Source: Parastagonospora avenae f. sp. tritici 18332-5
Lineage: Eukaryota > Ascomycota > Dothideomycetes > Pleosporales > Phaeosphaeriaceae
DNA length: 64,000 nt
Reading direction: 5' to 3'
Assembly (NCBI GenBank): GCA_022559985.1
Contig: JAFJTR010000004.1
Span: 62,001-126,000, forward strand
The translations under genes were made by a program, and so were the position numbers. Below, in pieces: positions 62,685-64,000 of the stretch (the first letter of the stretch is position 1; every line of letters begins with the position of its first letter). The notes beneath the pieces are model-generated. The model made no database searches and was not told where the DNA came from. It saw only the letters and a program-made list of their open reading frames with translations.

Positions 62685-64000
62685 TGTTCACTGTCGAGGA
62701 AGGGTCGGGTCAGCGTTTCCAATGCCAAGTCAAGTGAGGACATCGCGTTGCTGGGAGATGTTTCGTGTTCGGTCGACGTACTGGCATCTTCGAGTGTTTG
62801 TGTCATGGTAGCTACGGCAGCTATGCGAGCTTAATGCGAGGGCACATGGAGTGGTCTGACTTCAGCCTAAGTACTGTTTTCAGTGCTTTGCAGCCACCAA
62901 TTGCCTATCATTATTCTTACCAATTGCTCGGTTTCATATGCAGGATGACTTCAGCCTGTACGGATAGCAGCGGAAGTGATATACAAACTTGGCCGAAGTG
63001 ACCATGGGATTGTTGATCCATTTGTCTAGACCCGATACTATTGGGGCGTGCGTACCTAGGTAAGGCGAAGTCTGTGACGTGATAAAGAGTCCTCAACACA
63101 TTGTGTTAACCATATATGTACATGTAGACCACTGCTCTTGGGAGTGGGATTTCAAGATAGCATCTGGTACAATCATGTCGCGGTGTGAACAACTGATCGT
63201 TCAGATCGCAAAGAGACTCGCGGAGTCATGGTAAGCAAAGACACAAACGTGATTCTGTTGACCACATCAATGCGAGTTCAGCTGGCTTCGTGCCCTCAGA
63301 CTAGAGAGTGGAGCAAGACTGAAGGGTCCTCAAGGTGGGTGCGCCGCTGGGCAAGTTCGCGATCCAGCGCCACGGACGCGAAGATAGGTAGTGGTGTAGC
63401 AAGAACAATAGACCTCAATGAAACCTCAAATCGAGAAGCGATGATACGCGAGCGAGCAATATATGGAGTTTGAGAACAATCACGAGCCAGGGTTGGAGCA
63501 GGAGTCGTTCATGGCCAGACCGGACGTTCCGCATATGATCTGCAACTAGGCCTATCTGAGACAAGTGCATGCGGGTCCTTCCGCCGACGTCCTGTGGGCT
63601 TGCTCAGACATGATCCTGCGATCTGCACTCACCATCTGCTTGTGATACCTTGTTTTCCTCCGGTCTCAACGAGAGATAGGTTTGTTAAGCATGCTACCTG
63701 GCTAGGTCGTTAGGCTTATACAGAGGTGAAAAATCGGCATCCAAAGGTCTCATGGCAAGTACCGCAAGGAGATTAGCATGATAAGCGGTCAACCGAGAGA
63801 GATGTGGTCGGTTTCACGAACAAAGGTCTTTCATGACAGTACGCGTTGTGGACGTGCTTACATACCTCCCGGTGCAGTTGTCTGTTCTCCGCCGTGCCAC
63901 AAATGATACCGATGCAATTGCTCCATCCTTCCCATCTCATCAGCCAGCATAGGGTGATCCGCCCGTATGAATCATGCAATGAAGTTCATGCCCAAATTCG
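62685..64000. other. Right-edge region, no gene seen
   Basis: Only short ORFs on both strands (for example 63228-63473 plus, 63773-63979 minus), with no domain, signal peptide or splice partner. It may include the promoter of the bestrophin-like gene and the flank of a gene outside the window. Confidence 0.4.

Overview
The window is nuclear DNA of a filamentous ascomycete. Genes have short introns (about 45-235 bp, one of 456 bp) with GT..AG ends and CTAAC/CTGAC branch sites. Gene content is typically fungal: nitrate reductase, MSS51, fungal rhodopsin-type membrane proteins, fatty alcohol oxidase, bestrophin-like channel, GABA-permease-like carrier and small secreted proteins. Degenerate LPPELR (2EXR/F-box-like) and RNase H genes fit a Dothideomycete, perhaps Capnodiales/Mycosphaerellales. 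That placement is an inference, not a direct observation. I see no prokaryotic operon, CRISPR array, rRNA or convincing tRNA.

Layout. 0-3 kb: a truncated LPPELR-type gene, a degenerate divergent relative and a remnant. 3.2-11.1 kb: MSS51 (+), a PAP2 lipid phosphatase (-), nitrate reductase (-) with a candidate NirA site upstream, and a basic/Ser-rich hypothetical protein (-). 11.7-13.3 kb: a Cys-rich gene broken by two TAG codons. 13.8-19.0 kb: a histidine acid phosphatase (-), an amino-acid/GABA-type permease (+) and a hypothetical protein (+). 19.6-24.4 kb: the molybdenum cofactor locus (MoaA then MoaC, as in cnxABC/MOCS1). 25.9-36.1 kb: a gene-poor stretch with a 2966-bp hAT transposon (exact 8-bp target duplication), four candidate secreted proteins, an ankyrin protein and a (CTT)32 microsatellite. 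36.6-46.4 kb: a hydrolase-like protein lacking its serine, a large nuclear-type hypothetical protein, a rhodopsin-family protein and a GNAT acetyltransferase. 47.1-49.5 kb: a degenerate RNase H gene. 50-64 kb: tRNA dihydrouridine synthase, a FYVE protein, fatty alcohol oxidase, a second rhodopsin-family protein and a frameshifted bestrophin-like gene; the last 1.3 kb shows no gene.

Functional links. Nitrate reductase needs molybdenum cofactor, and the gene pair for the first step of cofactor synthesis lies about 10 kb away. No nitrite reductase or nitrate transporter is visible. MoaA has a complete C-terminal Gly-Gly and stop, but a splice donor overlaps those Gly codons and an in-phase acceptor leads into the MoaC reading frame. 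The locus can therefore be read as two proteins or as one fusion of about 1487 residues. This is the most interesting structure found. The next is the secreted-protein island beside the transposon, including a precursor with a Lys-Arg-bounded cationic helix. I did not find an unambiguous new multi-gene system.
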